Below are positions 34,778 through 42,548 of a stretch of DNA of 64,000 nucleotides, in pieces; position 1 is the first letter of the stretch; each line of letters starts with the position of its first letter. Below the pieces are notes generated by a model. It was not told the origin of the DNA. It worked only from the letters and a program-made list of their open reading frames with translations, and searched no databases. The position numbers were made by a program, and so were the translations under genes. The DNA comes from Streptomyces sp. R28 (GTDB lineage: Bacteria; Actinomycetota; Actinomycetes; Streptomycetales; Streptomycetaceae), in the NCBI RefSeq assembly GCF_041052385.1, contig NZ_CP163439.1, positions 9,289,001 through 9,353,000 of the forward strand. Direction: 5' to 3'.

Positions 34778-34958
34778 CGCGCACTCCTTTGTGGCCTCGG
34801 GACGGTGGTGTGGTTGCGTGCGGAACGGTGTCGTACACAAGTACCGCACGGCCGGTCGGCTTGGTCGAGCGGGATGCCGGTGACCGGTGGACCGGTCACC
34901 GGCATCGCGGTGGTGCGGCGGCCTGGCGGGCAGACCCGACGTCAGACGCGGCTTTCGC

Positions 34959-35870
34959 TCACGCGCCGAGGTGCTTGCGGAGCCACTGGCCCATCTGCCC
35001 GATGGCCTGGTCCACCTCGGGTACGCGTCCGGCACCCAGGACGAACGAATGCTGCCCTTCGGGCATCGCGTGGGTCTCGGTGGTGACCTCGAAGTGCGCG
35101 AGGCGGCGGCCGAGCTGCGCACCGTCGTCGGCGAGGGCCTCGTGCTCACCGTAGTAGACGAGCGTGGGCGGCAGGCCGGTCAGGTCGGCGTTCACGAGGC
35201 TGATCTGCGGGTCGGTGAAGTCCACGGCGGGGTCCTGCAGCCAGGCTCCCCGGAAGAGCTCCAGCGTGCCACGGCTGAGCATCTTGTCGTTTGTCTCGTT
35301 GGCGTCCACTGCCGGGTTCTGGAGCGTGAGGTCGGTCCAGGGGGAGACGCTGACGATCGCGCCGGGCGTGGCCTCGCCCTTGGCGAGCAGGCGCAGCGGC
35401 AGCATCACCGCGAGGGTGCCGCCGATCGAGTGGCCGGTGCTGCCGATGTTCTGCGGCTCGTAGCCCTGCGCGAGCAGCCACCGGTATGCGGTCTCGGCGT
35501 CGTCGAGCTGCGCCGGATAGGGGTGTTCGGGCGCCAGTCGGAAGTCCACGACCAGCGAGCGGGCGCCGGCCGCCTTCGCGATGTGTCCTGCGGCCTTGCG
35601 GTCGGAGTGCATGGAGGCCGTGACGGACCCACCGAAGTGGAAGTGCAGCAGCGCGCGGTCGGGATCGGCACCCTCCGGGATGGCCCACAGCGCGGGGACG
35701 CCGCCCGCGTCCACTTCGGCGTAGGTGACGCCTTCCGGCTCGGTCGACGCCTTGTGGTTCGAGTCGACGATGTCACGGATGACGGCCAGGTCGAGGCCGG
35801 GGGTCGACGACTTCGCGCTCACACTCGCGAGGAACTCCGCGAACTCGTGTGCCTCTGGGCTTACTCCCAT
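34959..35870 (-). CDS. Alpha/beta hydrolase, HSL-like (family IV) esterase
   Basis: Esterase of 303 aa. The oxyanion motif, normally HGGG, is here HFHFGGS (about 77-83), and the nucleophile elbow is GHSIGG (about 148) instead of GDSAGG, so it is a divergent member. DFRLAPEHPYPAQLDDAETAYRWL is class-typical (positions about 110-133). The Asp/Glu acid lies near YYGEHEALADDG and the His in EGQHSFVLG. AAGGAG precedes the ATG. The operator-like repeat shared with the HxlR/quinone-reductase promoter lies 83 bp upstream, suggesting common control. Confidence 0.88.
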   Translation of the reverse strand: MGVSPEAHEFAEFLASVSAKSSTPGLDLAVIRDIVDSNHKASTEPEGVTYAEVDAGGVPALWAIPEGADPDRALLHFHFGGSVTASMHSDRKAAGHIAKAAGARSLVVDFRLAPEHPYPAQLDDAETAYRWLLAQGYEPQNIGSTGHSIGGTLAVMLPLRLLAKGEATPGAIVSVSPWTDLTLQNPAVDANETNDKMLSRGTLELFRGAWLQDPAVDFTDPQISLVNADLTGLPPTLVYYGEHEALADDGAQLGRRLAHFEVTTETHAMPEGQHSFVLGAGRVPEVDQAIGQMGQWLRKHLGA

Positions 35871-35919
35871 GGTGGTGCTCCTTCTCGCGCGGGTGCCGTG
35901 CCGGGTTCCTCTGCGGCAG

Positions 35920-35978
35920 CCGGGTCGATGTGCCGGTTATGACGCTACTGGCTGAGTATGGAAAAGTAAACTCAGATG
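35920..35978. repeat. 59-bp duplicated promoter/operator element, copy 1
   Basis: This segment is 54/59 identical to 38968-39026. It contains imperfect arms TGAGTAT(G) and TAAACTCA around a GAAAAG centre (35953-35974), a typical dyad for a winged-helix dimer. It lies upstream of the esterase; the second copy lies between the quinone reductase and its HxlR regulator. It is also a local AT-rich island. Confidence 0.8.
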
Positions 35979-36009
35979 CGTGAGATCACCTGAGATCACC
36001 CTCATAGAT

Positions 36010-36310
36010 GCGAGGAAGCCCTTCGGAACATCGGAGATGGGCCCCATCTCGAGCCGGTGAGGTGCTCGGTCACAAGGCGGCTGCTGAAGGGAACGCCGAT
36101 GACGAGAGCAAGATCGAAACCGGACGGGCGCAGGGCGAGCGGCCGTGTCGCGGTGATGAGTTCGACCTGGAGCCTGGGGTACCGGCGGCGAACCGTCCAG
36201 GGCGGAGGTGGCGAAGACGGTGCCGAAGTCCCGCCGTGGCCGCCGGTAAGCTCGTCGAGGCGCTCCGCGCCTTGTGCAAGGATCTTGAGGCGCCTGGTGC
36301 CTACCCCTCA
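36010..36310 (-). pseudogene. Decayed LysR-family regulator fragment
   Basis: Three minus-strand frames give successive LysR pieces: RLKILAQGAERLDELTGG (linker helix), DFGTVFATSALDG (start of the effector domain), then RRYPRLQVELITATRPLALR with SGFDLALVIGVPFSSRLV. These are in the right order for a LysR protein but separated by frameshifts. The HTH and the C-terminal half are missing. It is a clear relic, perhaps of a regulator once divergent from the CoA-hydrolase gene. No other gene is seen between the esterase and 36386; a 16-codon frame from 36342 merely leads into the next start. Confidence 0.65.
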
Positions 36311-36385
36311 AGCCCGCGGTCGACGGCGAGTGAAGGAACGTGATGACCACGACAGCCAGGTCCGCGGGGGACGAGAAGACGAGCC

Positions 36386-37396
36386 ATGACTGATACCGCT
36401 GCGGTCGAGATTCTCGCCGACGTCCACCGGGGCGTCGGCCGCATCCTGCTGAACCGGCCGAAGGCGCTCAACGCCCTGACCACAGACATGGTCTCCGCCA
36501 TCGACCGTGCGCTCGCCTCATGGGAACACGCCCCGCTGTCCGCCGTGGTGCTCGCCAGTACCAGCACGAAGGCGTTCTGCGCCGGTGGGGACATCCGCAC
36601 GATCCGCGAGCACAGCCTCGCGGGCGATGTCGAGGCCAGTGAGCGGTTCTTCGCCTCCGAGTACCGGCTCAACGCCCGGATCGCCGAATATCCCGTGCCG
36701 GTCGTGTCGCTCATCGACGGCCTGTGTATGGGCGGCGGTCTGGGGCTGTCGGTCCATGGTGGCTTCCGTGCCGTCACCGAACGCGCGGTGCTGGCGATGC
36801 CCGAGACCGGGATCGGGTTCTTCCCGGACATCGGGGCGAGCTACTTTCTGCCGAGGCTGCCCGGCGCGATCGGCATGTACCTGGGACTGACCGGGCAGAG
36901 GATCGACGCGGCCGATGCCTTGTATACGGGGCTGGCCACGCATTTCGTTCCCGCGGACCTGCTGGACACGGTGGGGGACGCCCTGGCCGACAGCCCCGAT
37001 GAGCCGGTGGACGTCGTCCTGAACCGTCTCGCCGGCCGTTCCCCGGTGGCGGAGAGCAGGTTGGCGGAGGTTCGCGGGGACGTGGACTGGGCTTTCGGCG
37101 CGTCGACCCTCGGCGAGATCGAGAAACGCCTGCGTCACCTCGACACCCCTTGGGCGGCAGCCGCGTTGGGCGCCCTGGAGTCCGCCTCACCGCAGAGCCT
37201 GGAGATCACCCACGCCCTGCTGGCCCGAGGCAGACAGCGCACATTGCGCGAGTGCCTCGACGCCGAACTCGCCCTCACGTGCACGACCATCCGCACGCCG
37301 GACTTCCTGGAGGGCGTCCGTGCCGCCCTGGTCGACAAGGACCGCGCTCCCACCTGGCAACGTACGTCGCTCGGCGGACGGACGCTGCCGTCCTGA
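36386..37396 (+). CDS. Enoyl-CoA hydratase/isomerase family, 3-hydroxyisobutyryl-CoA hydrolase-like
   Basis: Crotonase-fold enzyme of 336 aa, longer than a typical hydratase (about 260 aa) and matching the HIBCH group of valine degradation. FCAGGDIR (about 63-70) and LCMGGGLGLSVHGGFR (about 112-127) form the CoA-thioester oxyanion hole; PETGIGFFPDIGASYFLPRL (about 137-156) holds the catalytic Glu/Asp pair. The C-terminal region (about 250-336) has the HIBCH extension. The ATG has a GAGAAGACGAG leader. It is not in an operon with a hydroxyisobutyrate dehydrogenase, so the physiological substrate is uncertain. Confidence 0.85.
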   Translation: MTDTAAVEILADVHRGVGRILLNRPKALNALTTDMVSAIDRALASWEHAPLSAVVLASTSTKAFCAGGDIRTIREHSLAGDVEASERFFASEYRLNARIAEYPVPVVSLIDGLCMGGGLGLSVHGGFRAVTERAVLAMPETGIGFFPDIGASYFLPRLPGAIGMYLGLTGQRIDAADALYTGLATHFVPADLLDTVGDALADSPDEPVDVVLNRLAGRSPVAESRLAEVRGDVDWAFGASTLGEIEKRLRHLDTPWAAAALGALESASPQSLEITHALLARGRQRTLRECLDAELALTCTTIRTPDFLEGVRAALVDKDRAPTWQRTSLGGRTLPS

Positions 37397-37873
37397 GCAT
37401 GTCCGCCGTGAGCAGGACATCGCCTTGCGCGAGGGGGCAGGAGGGCCGCGCGTCAACGAAACGGGAACGTATGGCCCCCGCAGACTGCCGCGGCAGATGT
37501 TTGACCGGGCCGGAGCCATGCGGCAGCCACACTGTCCATGACAACCGGTATGCCGCTGATGCGAGCGGTCAGACGGCGTCCGTACAGAGCCGGATCTCAT
37601 CGACCACGGCGACAGCGCGCCACCGTTGTCGCGGTTGCGTGCGTTCTGGACCGGGTGGTGGCGAGGAACGATCTACCGGGGTTTGGGGCGGCAGGGCACA
37701 CTTTGCGCGGGCACCCAAAGCCGCGCGCCGCGCTGTGCCGCGGGCATACGGCGTGCCGAATGGCACCGACCCCCTACAACTGCAGCTCTCCGCGACATAG
37801 TTGCTATTTGGACCGCGACGGGGTCGTCCTCTGATGACCGTGCCGGAACGGAGGGTCTGTGGCCGGCCGCGTC
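37397..37873. other. Intergenic region without recognisable gene
   Basis: 477 bp between the hydrolase and the convergent quinone reductase. Short frames on both strands are Arg/Pro-rich and show no family motif. The base composition is mixed and codon bias is absent, consistent with decayed DNA. I see no strong hairpin or repeat. Confidence 0.5.
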
Positions 37874-38883
37874 TCAGTGGTTGTTGGGCACCATCGAGAC
37901 CACGACCTTGCCGGCCTTGGTGCGGCCCTGCTCGACGTACGTCATCGCCTCGAGCGTCTGGTCGAACGGGAAGGTGCTGTCGATGACCGGGCGAAGCTTC
38001 CCGCTGTCGTAGAGGGCGCCGAGTTTGCGCAGCTGGGAGCCGTTGGCTTCCATGAAGAAGAACTCGTAGCGCACGCCCAGCGCCTTGGCCCGCTTGCGGA
38101 TCTTGCGGCTGAGGGTGTTCATGACCAGGCCCAGGACGGAGGGGGCGCCGAGCTGCTTGGCGAAACCGGCGTCGGGTGGGCCGACGACACTGATGGCCAG
38201 GCCGCCGGGCTTCAGCACGGTCAGCGACTTCTCGAGGTTGGCCCCGCCCAGGGAGTCCAGCACCAGGTCGTAGCCGGACAGCACCTTCGAGAAGTCCTCC
38301 TTGGTGTAGTCCACGACGACGTCTGCGCCGAGGCTCCTGACCAACTCCTCGGTCGCGGTGTTCGTGGTCGTCGCCACCGTGGCGCCCAGGTGCTTGGCGA
38401 GCTGGATGACCGTCGACCCGAGGCCGCCGGCTCCGGCGTGGATGAGCATCTTCTGCCCCGGCTTCACGTGAGCACGGTCGACGAGGATCTGCCAGGCGGC
38501 CAGTGCCACCAGCGGCACTGCAGCTGCTTCTTGCTGGGTGAGGGAGACCGGCTTCGGCGCGACATCGTCCGCGTCGATCGCGATGAACTCCGCGAAGCCT
38601 CCTACCCGCAGGTCGCGCGGCCGGGCGTACACCTCGTCGCCGATGTTGAGACCGTGTACGGCGGAACCGACCCGCGTCACGACGCCGGCCACGTCGTGGC
38701 CGAGCACGAACGGGCGCTTGTACTTCAGGAGCTGCTTGAACTCCCCGTTGCGGACCATCTTGTCCAGCGGGTTGATGCTGGCGGCGCTCACTCTGACCAG
38801 GACGGGTCTCCGACGGTGGGCTCGGGTACGTCTGCGGCGCGGACGCCGTCCTTGCCGTACTTCTCGACGACGAATGCCTTCAT
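37874..38883 (-). pseudogene. Quinone oxidoreductase / zinc-type MDR alcohol dehydrogenase-like, frameshifted near the start
   Basis: NADPH-dependent quinone reductase of the MDR superfamily, about 336 aa if repaired. ATG 38883 gives MKAFVVEKYGKDGVRAADVPEPTVGD, then a stop; the next frame resumes with VLVRVSAASINPLD, exactly the expected continuation. One base is missing at about 38801-38806. Downstream the protein is intact: GHDVAGVVTRVGS, the nucleotide motif AGAGGLGSTVIQLAKHLGA and a C-terminus ending VVVSMVP. No zinc-ligand set is present. It is divergent from an HxlR regulator with the duplicated operator between them, the arrangement known for QorR-qor2 redox systems. Confidence 0.85.
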
Positions 38884-38967
38884 GGCGGCCGCCTCTCTGC
38901 GGGTGTGTTTCGGTGGCTGATGCGATTCTTCGGGCAGGTCCCCTGCGCGCCCGTTTCTCGCGTGCGG

Positions 38968-39026
38968 CCGGGTCGATGTGCCGGCTACGATGCTACTTGC
39001 TGAGTATAGAAAAGTAAACTCAGATG
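38968..39026. promoter_or_regulatory. HxlR operator region, copy 2 of duplicated element
   Basis: TGAGTATA and TAAACTCA (39001-39008, 39015-39022) are inverted arms matching at 7 of 8 positions around GAAAAG. The site is 18 bp before the HxlR start and 118 bp before the quinone reductase start. It is 54/59 identical to 35920-35978 upstream of the esterase. Confidence 0.7.
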
Positions 39027-39043
39027 AGGTTAGAATCAACCCC

Positions 39044-39553
39044 ATGGATGCAACGACCGAAGCTCTACAGGACGCCGGCGTGGACCCCCGACTCGACCGG
39101 GACACGTCGAACTGCTCGATCGCCCGAACCCTTGAGGTCGTGGGCGAGAAGTGGACGATCCTGATCCTGCGCGAGGTCTGGTACGGCTCGTCCCGTTTCG
39201 GCGAGTTCGAAAGCGTCCTCGGCTGTCCTCGCAACCTCCTCGCGGCGCGACTTCGGATGCTCGTGGAGGAAGGGATCCTGGCCACCGAGACCTACAAGGA
39301 GCCGGGCTCGCGGAGCCGGCCGAAGTACGTGATCACGCCCAAGGGTGTGGATCTGGTCCCGGCCGTGATGGGGCTCCTGCAGTGGGGCGACCGCTACCGC
39401 GCCGACCCGGAGGGCCCGGCCATGCTGTCCCGGCACCGTGGATGCGGCGCGCACGTCGACGCCCAGATCCGCTGCGACCGGGGCCACGCCGTGCAGCCGG
39501 AAGACATCGAGAGCATCCCCGGCCCGGCCTTTCGTCTGAGGCCCGCCGAGTGA
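39044..39553 (+). CDS. HxlR/DUF24-family redox-type regulator
   Basis: Winged-helix regulator of 169 aa. Cys24 in NCSIARTLEVVGEKW is the conserved N-terminal cysteine that senses quinones or diamide in DUF24 proteins. The wHTH covers about 28-115 (WTILILREVWYGSSRF; LAARLRMLVEEGIL). Additional cysteines lie in the C-terminal extension (RGCGAHVDAQIRCDRGH, about 137-153), which is longer than in the minimal family and could bind metal. ATG 39044 has only a weak GAGG upstream. Divergence from a quinone reductase supports a QorR-like role. A second target is implied by the duplicated operator at the esterase. Confidence 0.9.
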   Translation: MDATTEALQDAGVDPRLDRDTSNCSIARTLEVVGEKWTILILREVWYGSSRFGEFESVLGCPRNLLAARLRMLVEEGILATETYKEPGSRSRPKYVITPKGVDLVPAVMGLLQWGDRYRADPEGPAMLSRHRGCGAHVDAQIRCDRGHAVQPEDIESIPGPAFRLRPAE

Positions 39554-39586
39554 ACTGAGCGCGGTGGTGCCAGGAGTTCGTGGGGC

Positions 39587-40063
39587 TCAGTCTGCCGGGG
39601 TGTGCTCACTCCGTCTGGCCCGGGCCTGGTGGAGGCGGACCTTTGTGCGGTTGCCGCAGCGGGACATGGAGCACCAGCGGCGGTTGCGGGCGGGGGAGCG
39701 GTCCACGAAGCGCAGGGCGCATTCGTCCGCGCCGCAGACGCGTACCCGCCGGATCTCGGCGGACAGGAGGAGATCGACGGCGTCCTGGGCGATCAGCGCC
39801 AGAGCGGCTGAGACATCGGTGGCGATGCTCGCGGTTCCGGCGGGCTCCAGGCGTCCGTCCGTGACGGCGAACTGCAAGGCGGGTCGAGGAGCCTCCGCTG
39901 CTGATCGGTTGAGCATGGTGATGTCGCCGGACAAGGGAAGCCGGTTGTCGGCGACCGCGAGTACGGCCCGGTCGACCGTCTCGCGCAGTCGTCGACCCGA
40001 CGGCAGGACGGCGGCAGCGCCGGGGGCCGGGATGCCCAGTGCGAGCAGGCCGGCCTGCTGAAG
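39587..40063 (-). pseudogene. CGNR zinc-finger protein, truncated at the 5' end
   Basis: Actinobacterial ABATE/CGNR putative regulator. The C-terminal zinc finger is complete: C-x4-C in VCGADECALRF and C-x3-C in RWCSMSRCGNRTKVR. The preceding ABATE-type helical domain (LPLSGDITMLNRSAAEAPRP, ASIATDVSAALALIAQDAVDLL) is present from about 40055, but an in-frame stop (40064-40066) cuts off the usual N-terminal part. Only a TTG at 39934 lacking a ribosome site could start the 115-aa shorter form. The neighbouring divergent LacI gene is truncated at the same spot, so one deletion probably damaged both. Confidence 0.7.
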
Positions 40064-40130
40064 TCAGAGAACCCTGGGGTATCGGCGGCCGGGGACAGGA
40101 CCTTGATCCGGTCGCGTCCACGGTCCTCAT

Positions 40131-41057
40131 GTGCTGCGCGGTGTGTCCGGCCCCAGCGAACGCACCAGGAAGCGGGTGCTCAAGGCGGCCGCCGACCTCG
40201 GCTACCAGGTGGACCGGACCGCCAGCACCCTGGCCAGTCGGCGCAGCCGGCTGCTCGGCGTCATGGTCGACATCCACAGCCCCTTCCAGGCCGAACCGGT
40301 CGAGCATCTGCACACGGCCGCCGAGGAGGTCGGTTACGACCTCGTCCTGAGTACCCAGACCCGTACCCGGGACCAGGACACCGCCGTCGAAACGCTGCTG
40401 GCCTTCCGTAGTGAGGCCCTGATCCTGCTCGGCCCGACCGCCCCCGCCGACACGCTCGCCTCCCTGGACCAGAAGGCCCCCGTCATCGTCGTCGGCCGCC
40501 GGATCGCCGACCGAGAGCTGGACGTCGTACGCAGTGCGGACGACGAAGGGGTCGGCCAGATCGTCGACCACATGGTGGGCCTCGGTCACCGGGCGATCGC
40601 CTACGTCGACGGCGGCAAGGGGGTGATCGCCACGGACCGGCGCCGTGGGTACCGCACGGCCATGCGCCGGCACGGCCTGGACGCCCACATCAGGGTCCTG
40701 CGCGGAGACAACACCGAGGAGGCGGGCGAACGAGCCGCCCGCCAGCTCCTCGACTCCGGCGACCTCCCCACCGCGGTGGCCGCCTACAACGACCAGTGCG
40801 CCATCGGCGTCCTCGCCGCGTTCCAGCGCGCCGGAGTGGCCGTCCCCGGCGAGGTGTCCGTGGCCGGCTACGACGACGACACGCTGTCCCGCCTGAGCTG
40901 CTTCAACCTGACCACGGTCAGCCAGGAGGCCCAGGAACAGGCCCGGCACGCGGTCGCCGCCGCAGTGGAGCGCCTGGACCAGGACCGCACCGAGCCCCGA
41001 GAGGTGGTCCTCACCCCGCAGCTCGTCGTGCGCGGCACCATCGCGGAGCCACGCTGA
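40131..41057 (+). CDS. LacI-family sugar-sensor protein with truncated DNA-binding domain
   Basis: The 308-aa frame carries the end of the LacI HTH/hinge (VLRGVSGPSERTRKRVLKAAADLGY) followed by an intact periplasmic-binding-type effector domain (about 40-300, with VAVPGEVSVAGYDDD and a C-terminal LTPQLVVRGT). The recognition helix should precede residue 1. A degraded, out-of-frame piece (VASTV) is visible at about 40109-40124, before a stop. It is therefore probably a non-functional regulator, or a sensor without DNA binding. GTG 40131 has no ribosome site. It is convergent with an MFS transporter that it may once have controlled. Confidence 0.75.
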   Translation: MLRGVSGPSERTRKRVLKAAADLGYQVDRTASTLASRRSRLLGVMVDIHSPFQAEPVEHLHTAAEEVGYDLVLSTQTRTRDQDTAVETLLAFRSEALILLGPTAPADTLASLDQKAPVIVVGRRIADRELDVVRSADDEGVGQIVDHMVGLGHRAIAYVDGGKGVIATDRRRGYRTAMRRHGLDAHIRVLRGDNTEEAGERAARQLLDSGDLPTAVAAYNDQCAIGVLAAFQRAGVAVPGEVSVAGYDDDTLSRLSCFNLTTVSQEAQEQARHAVAAAVERLDQDRTEPREVVLTPQLVVRGTIAEPR

Positions 41058-41088
41058 TCCGCAGCCGTACTGATCCGGCGCCGCGACG

Positions 41089-42375
41089 TCATCGTTCGAG
41101 CGCCTTGTGCGCCGTTTCCGGGAGCCGTAGATACACCAGGGACGAGCCGAGGCAGAGCGCGGCGACGTACCAGGGGAAGAGGTCCGCGTGACCCAACTCC
41201 TTGAACAGCGTGCCGACGTACGGCGCCGTACCGCCGAACATCGCGACCGTCAGCGAGTACGGGAACCCGATGCCCGCCGCCCGCACCCGGGGAGGGAACA
41301 CCTCGGCGTTCACGGCCGCGCTGATCGACGTGAACCCGGTCAGCAGCACCATGCCGGCGCACTGCACGAGCAGCAGCACCGCGAACGAATCGCGCAGGGC
41401 GTGCAGCAGTGGGACGGTGAGCAGGGTGAAGCCCAGGCCGAAGAAGAGGAGGAGGGGGCGGCGGCCGAAGCGGTCGGAGAGGAGGCCGCCGAGGGGCTGG
41501 AGCAGGCCGAAGAAGGCCAGTGAGATCGTGCCCGCGAGCAGCGCGTCCGACTTCTCGATGCCCGCGTTGAGTTCGGCGTACGTCGGCAGGTACGACGTCC
41601 ACGTGTAGTACGCGATCGTGCCGCCCGCCGTGATCCCGCAGATCAGCAGCGACTGGCGCGGATGGCGGCGCAGCGCCTCCAACAGGCCCGGACGCGGCGC
41701 CTGTTGCTGCTCGGCACTCCTCGTCTCCTGCGCGCCCTGGCGGATCCAGAAGCCAACCAGGCTGAGTACGGCACCGAGGACGAAGGGCAGCCGCCACCCC
41801 CAGCGGTTCATCTGCCCGTCGCTCAGCGTATCCACCAGCAGCGTCGCGACACCGGACGCGACGAGCTGCCCGGCGGTCGTCGACACGTACTGGAAGCTGG
41901 AGAACAGCCCGCGGCGGCCCGGCCCCGCCGACTCGACGAGGAAGGTCGTCGACGCCGCGAACTCGCCGCCCACCGAAAGGCCTTGGAGCAGACGGGCGAG
42001 GACCAGGACCACCGGGGCGAGGACGCCGGCCGTCTCGTAGGTCGGGGTCATGCCGACCAGCAGGCTGCTGCCGCCCATCAGCAGAATGGTGACCGTCAGG
42101 GCGGAACGCCGGCCGCGGCGGTCTGCGATCGCGCCCATGAGCAGTCCGCCCACCGGACGCATGAAGAAGCCCACCGCGAAGACCGCGAACGTCGACAGCA
42201 GCGGCACCAGGGAGTTGTCCGCGCTCTTCGGGAAGACCTCGGCCGCGATGTAGGTGGCGAGGAACGTGTAGGCGTACCAGTCGTACCACTCCACGGCGTT
42301 GCCGACCGAGGCGGCGAGGAGCTGGCGTACGGGCCGTTTCGTCGGCGGGGAATCCGTGCGCGTCGTCTCTGTCAT
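41089..42375 (-). CDS. MFS transporter, metabolite:H+ symporter (KgtP/ShiA-like)
   Basis: Twelve-helix symporter of 428 aa. The MHS-family opening SVGNAVEWYDWYAYTFLATY (about 23-42) and GAIADRRGRRSAL (loop 2-3, about 89) with RLLQGLSVGGEFAAS (about 133) are diagnostic. ATG 42375 is preferred; ATG 42387 is equally open. Family substrates are dicarboxylates, shikimate, proline/betaine or aromatic acids. It is monocistronic and divergent from phospholipase C. A remote paralogue, now broken, lies at about 50 kb. Confidence 0.9.
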   Translation of the reverse strand: MTETTRTDSPPTKRPVRQLLAASVGNAVEWYDWYAYTFLATYIAAEVFPKSADNSLVPLLSTFAVFAVGFFMRPVGGLLMGAIADRRGRRSALTVTILLMGGSSLLVGMTPTYETAGVLAPVVLVLARLLQGLSVGGEFAASTTFLVESAGPGRRGLFSSFQYVSTTAGQLVASGVATLLVDTLSDGQMNRWGWRLPFVLGAVLSLVGFWIRQGAQETRSAEQQQAPRPGLLEALRRHPRQSLLICGITAGGTIAYYTWTSYLPTYAELNAGIEKSDALLAGTISLAFFGLLQPLGGLLSDRFGRRPLLLFFGLGFTLLTVPLLHALRDSFAVLLLVQCAGMVLLTGFTSISAAVNAEVFPPRVRAAGIGFPYSLTVAMFGGTAPYVGTLFKELGHADLFPWYVAALCLGSSLVYLRLPETAHKALER

Positions 42376-42548
42376 GATCGCGACCATCCCCGCACCCCGG
42401 CCCCGGCACACCTGCCGTACCGACGACTTTCACACGAGCGCCACCAGACCCTTCCCTGACGTTTGGTGCTCCTGGAACACTCCTTCCGCGCGGCTTCCGT
42501 CACCAGCCGGCGGTCAAATCACCCCCTATGGGAAGAGGTCCCTCACTC

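Noticed and set aside
36342..36392. 16-codon leader peptide frame with a ribosome site ending over the CoA-hydrolase start
   Set aside because: Too short and without attenuator features or conserved residues to call a gene; chance is likely in relic DNA.
40131..41057. LacI protein as regulator of the palindrome at 6112
   Set aside because: It lacks the recognition helix and lies 34 kb away; no evidence links them.
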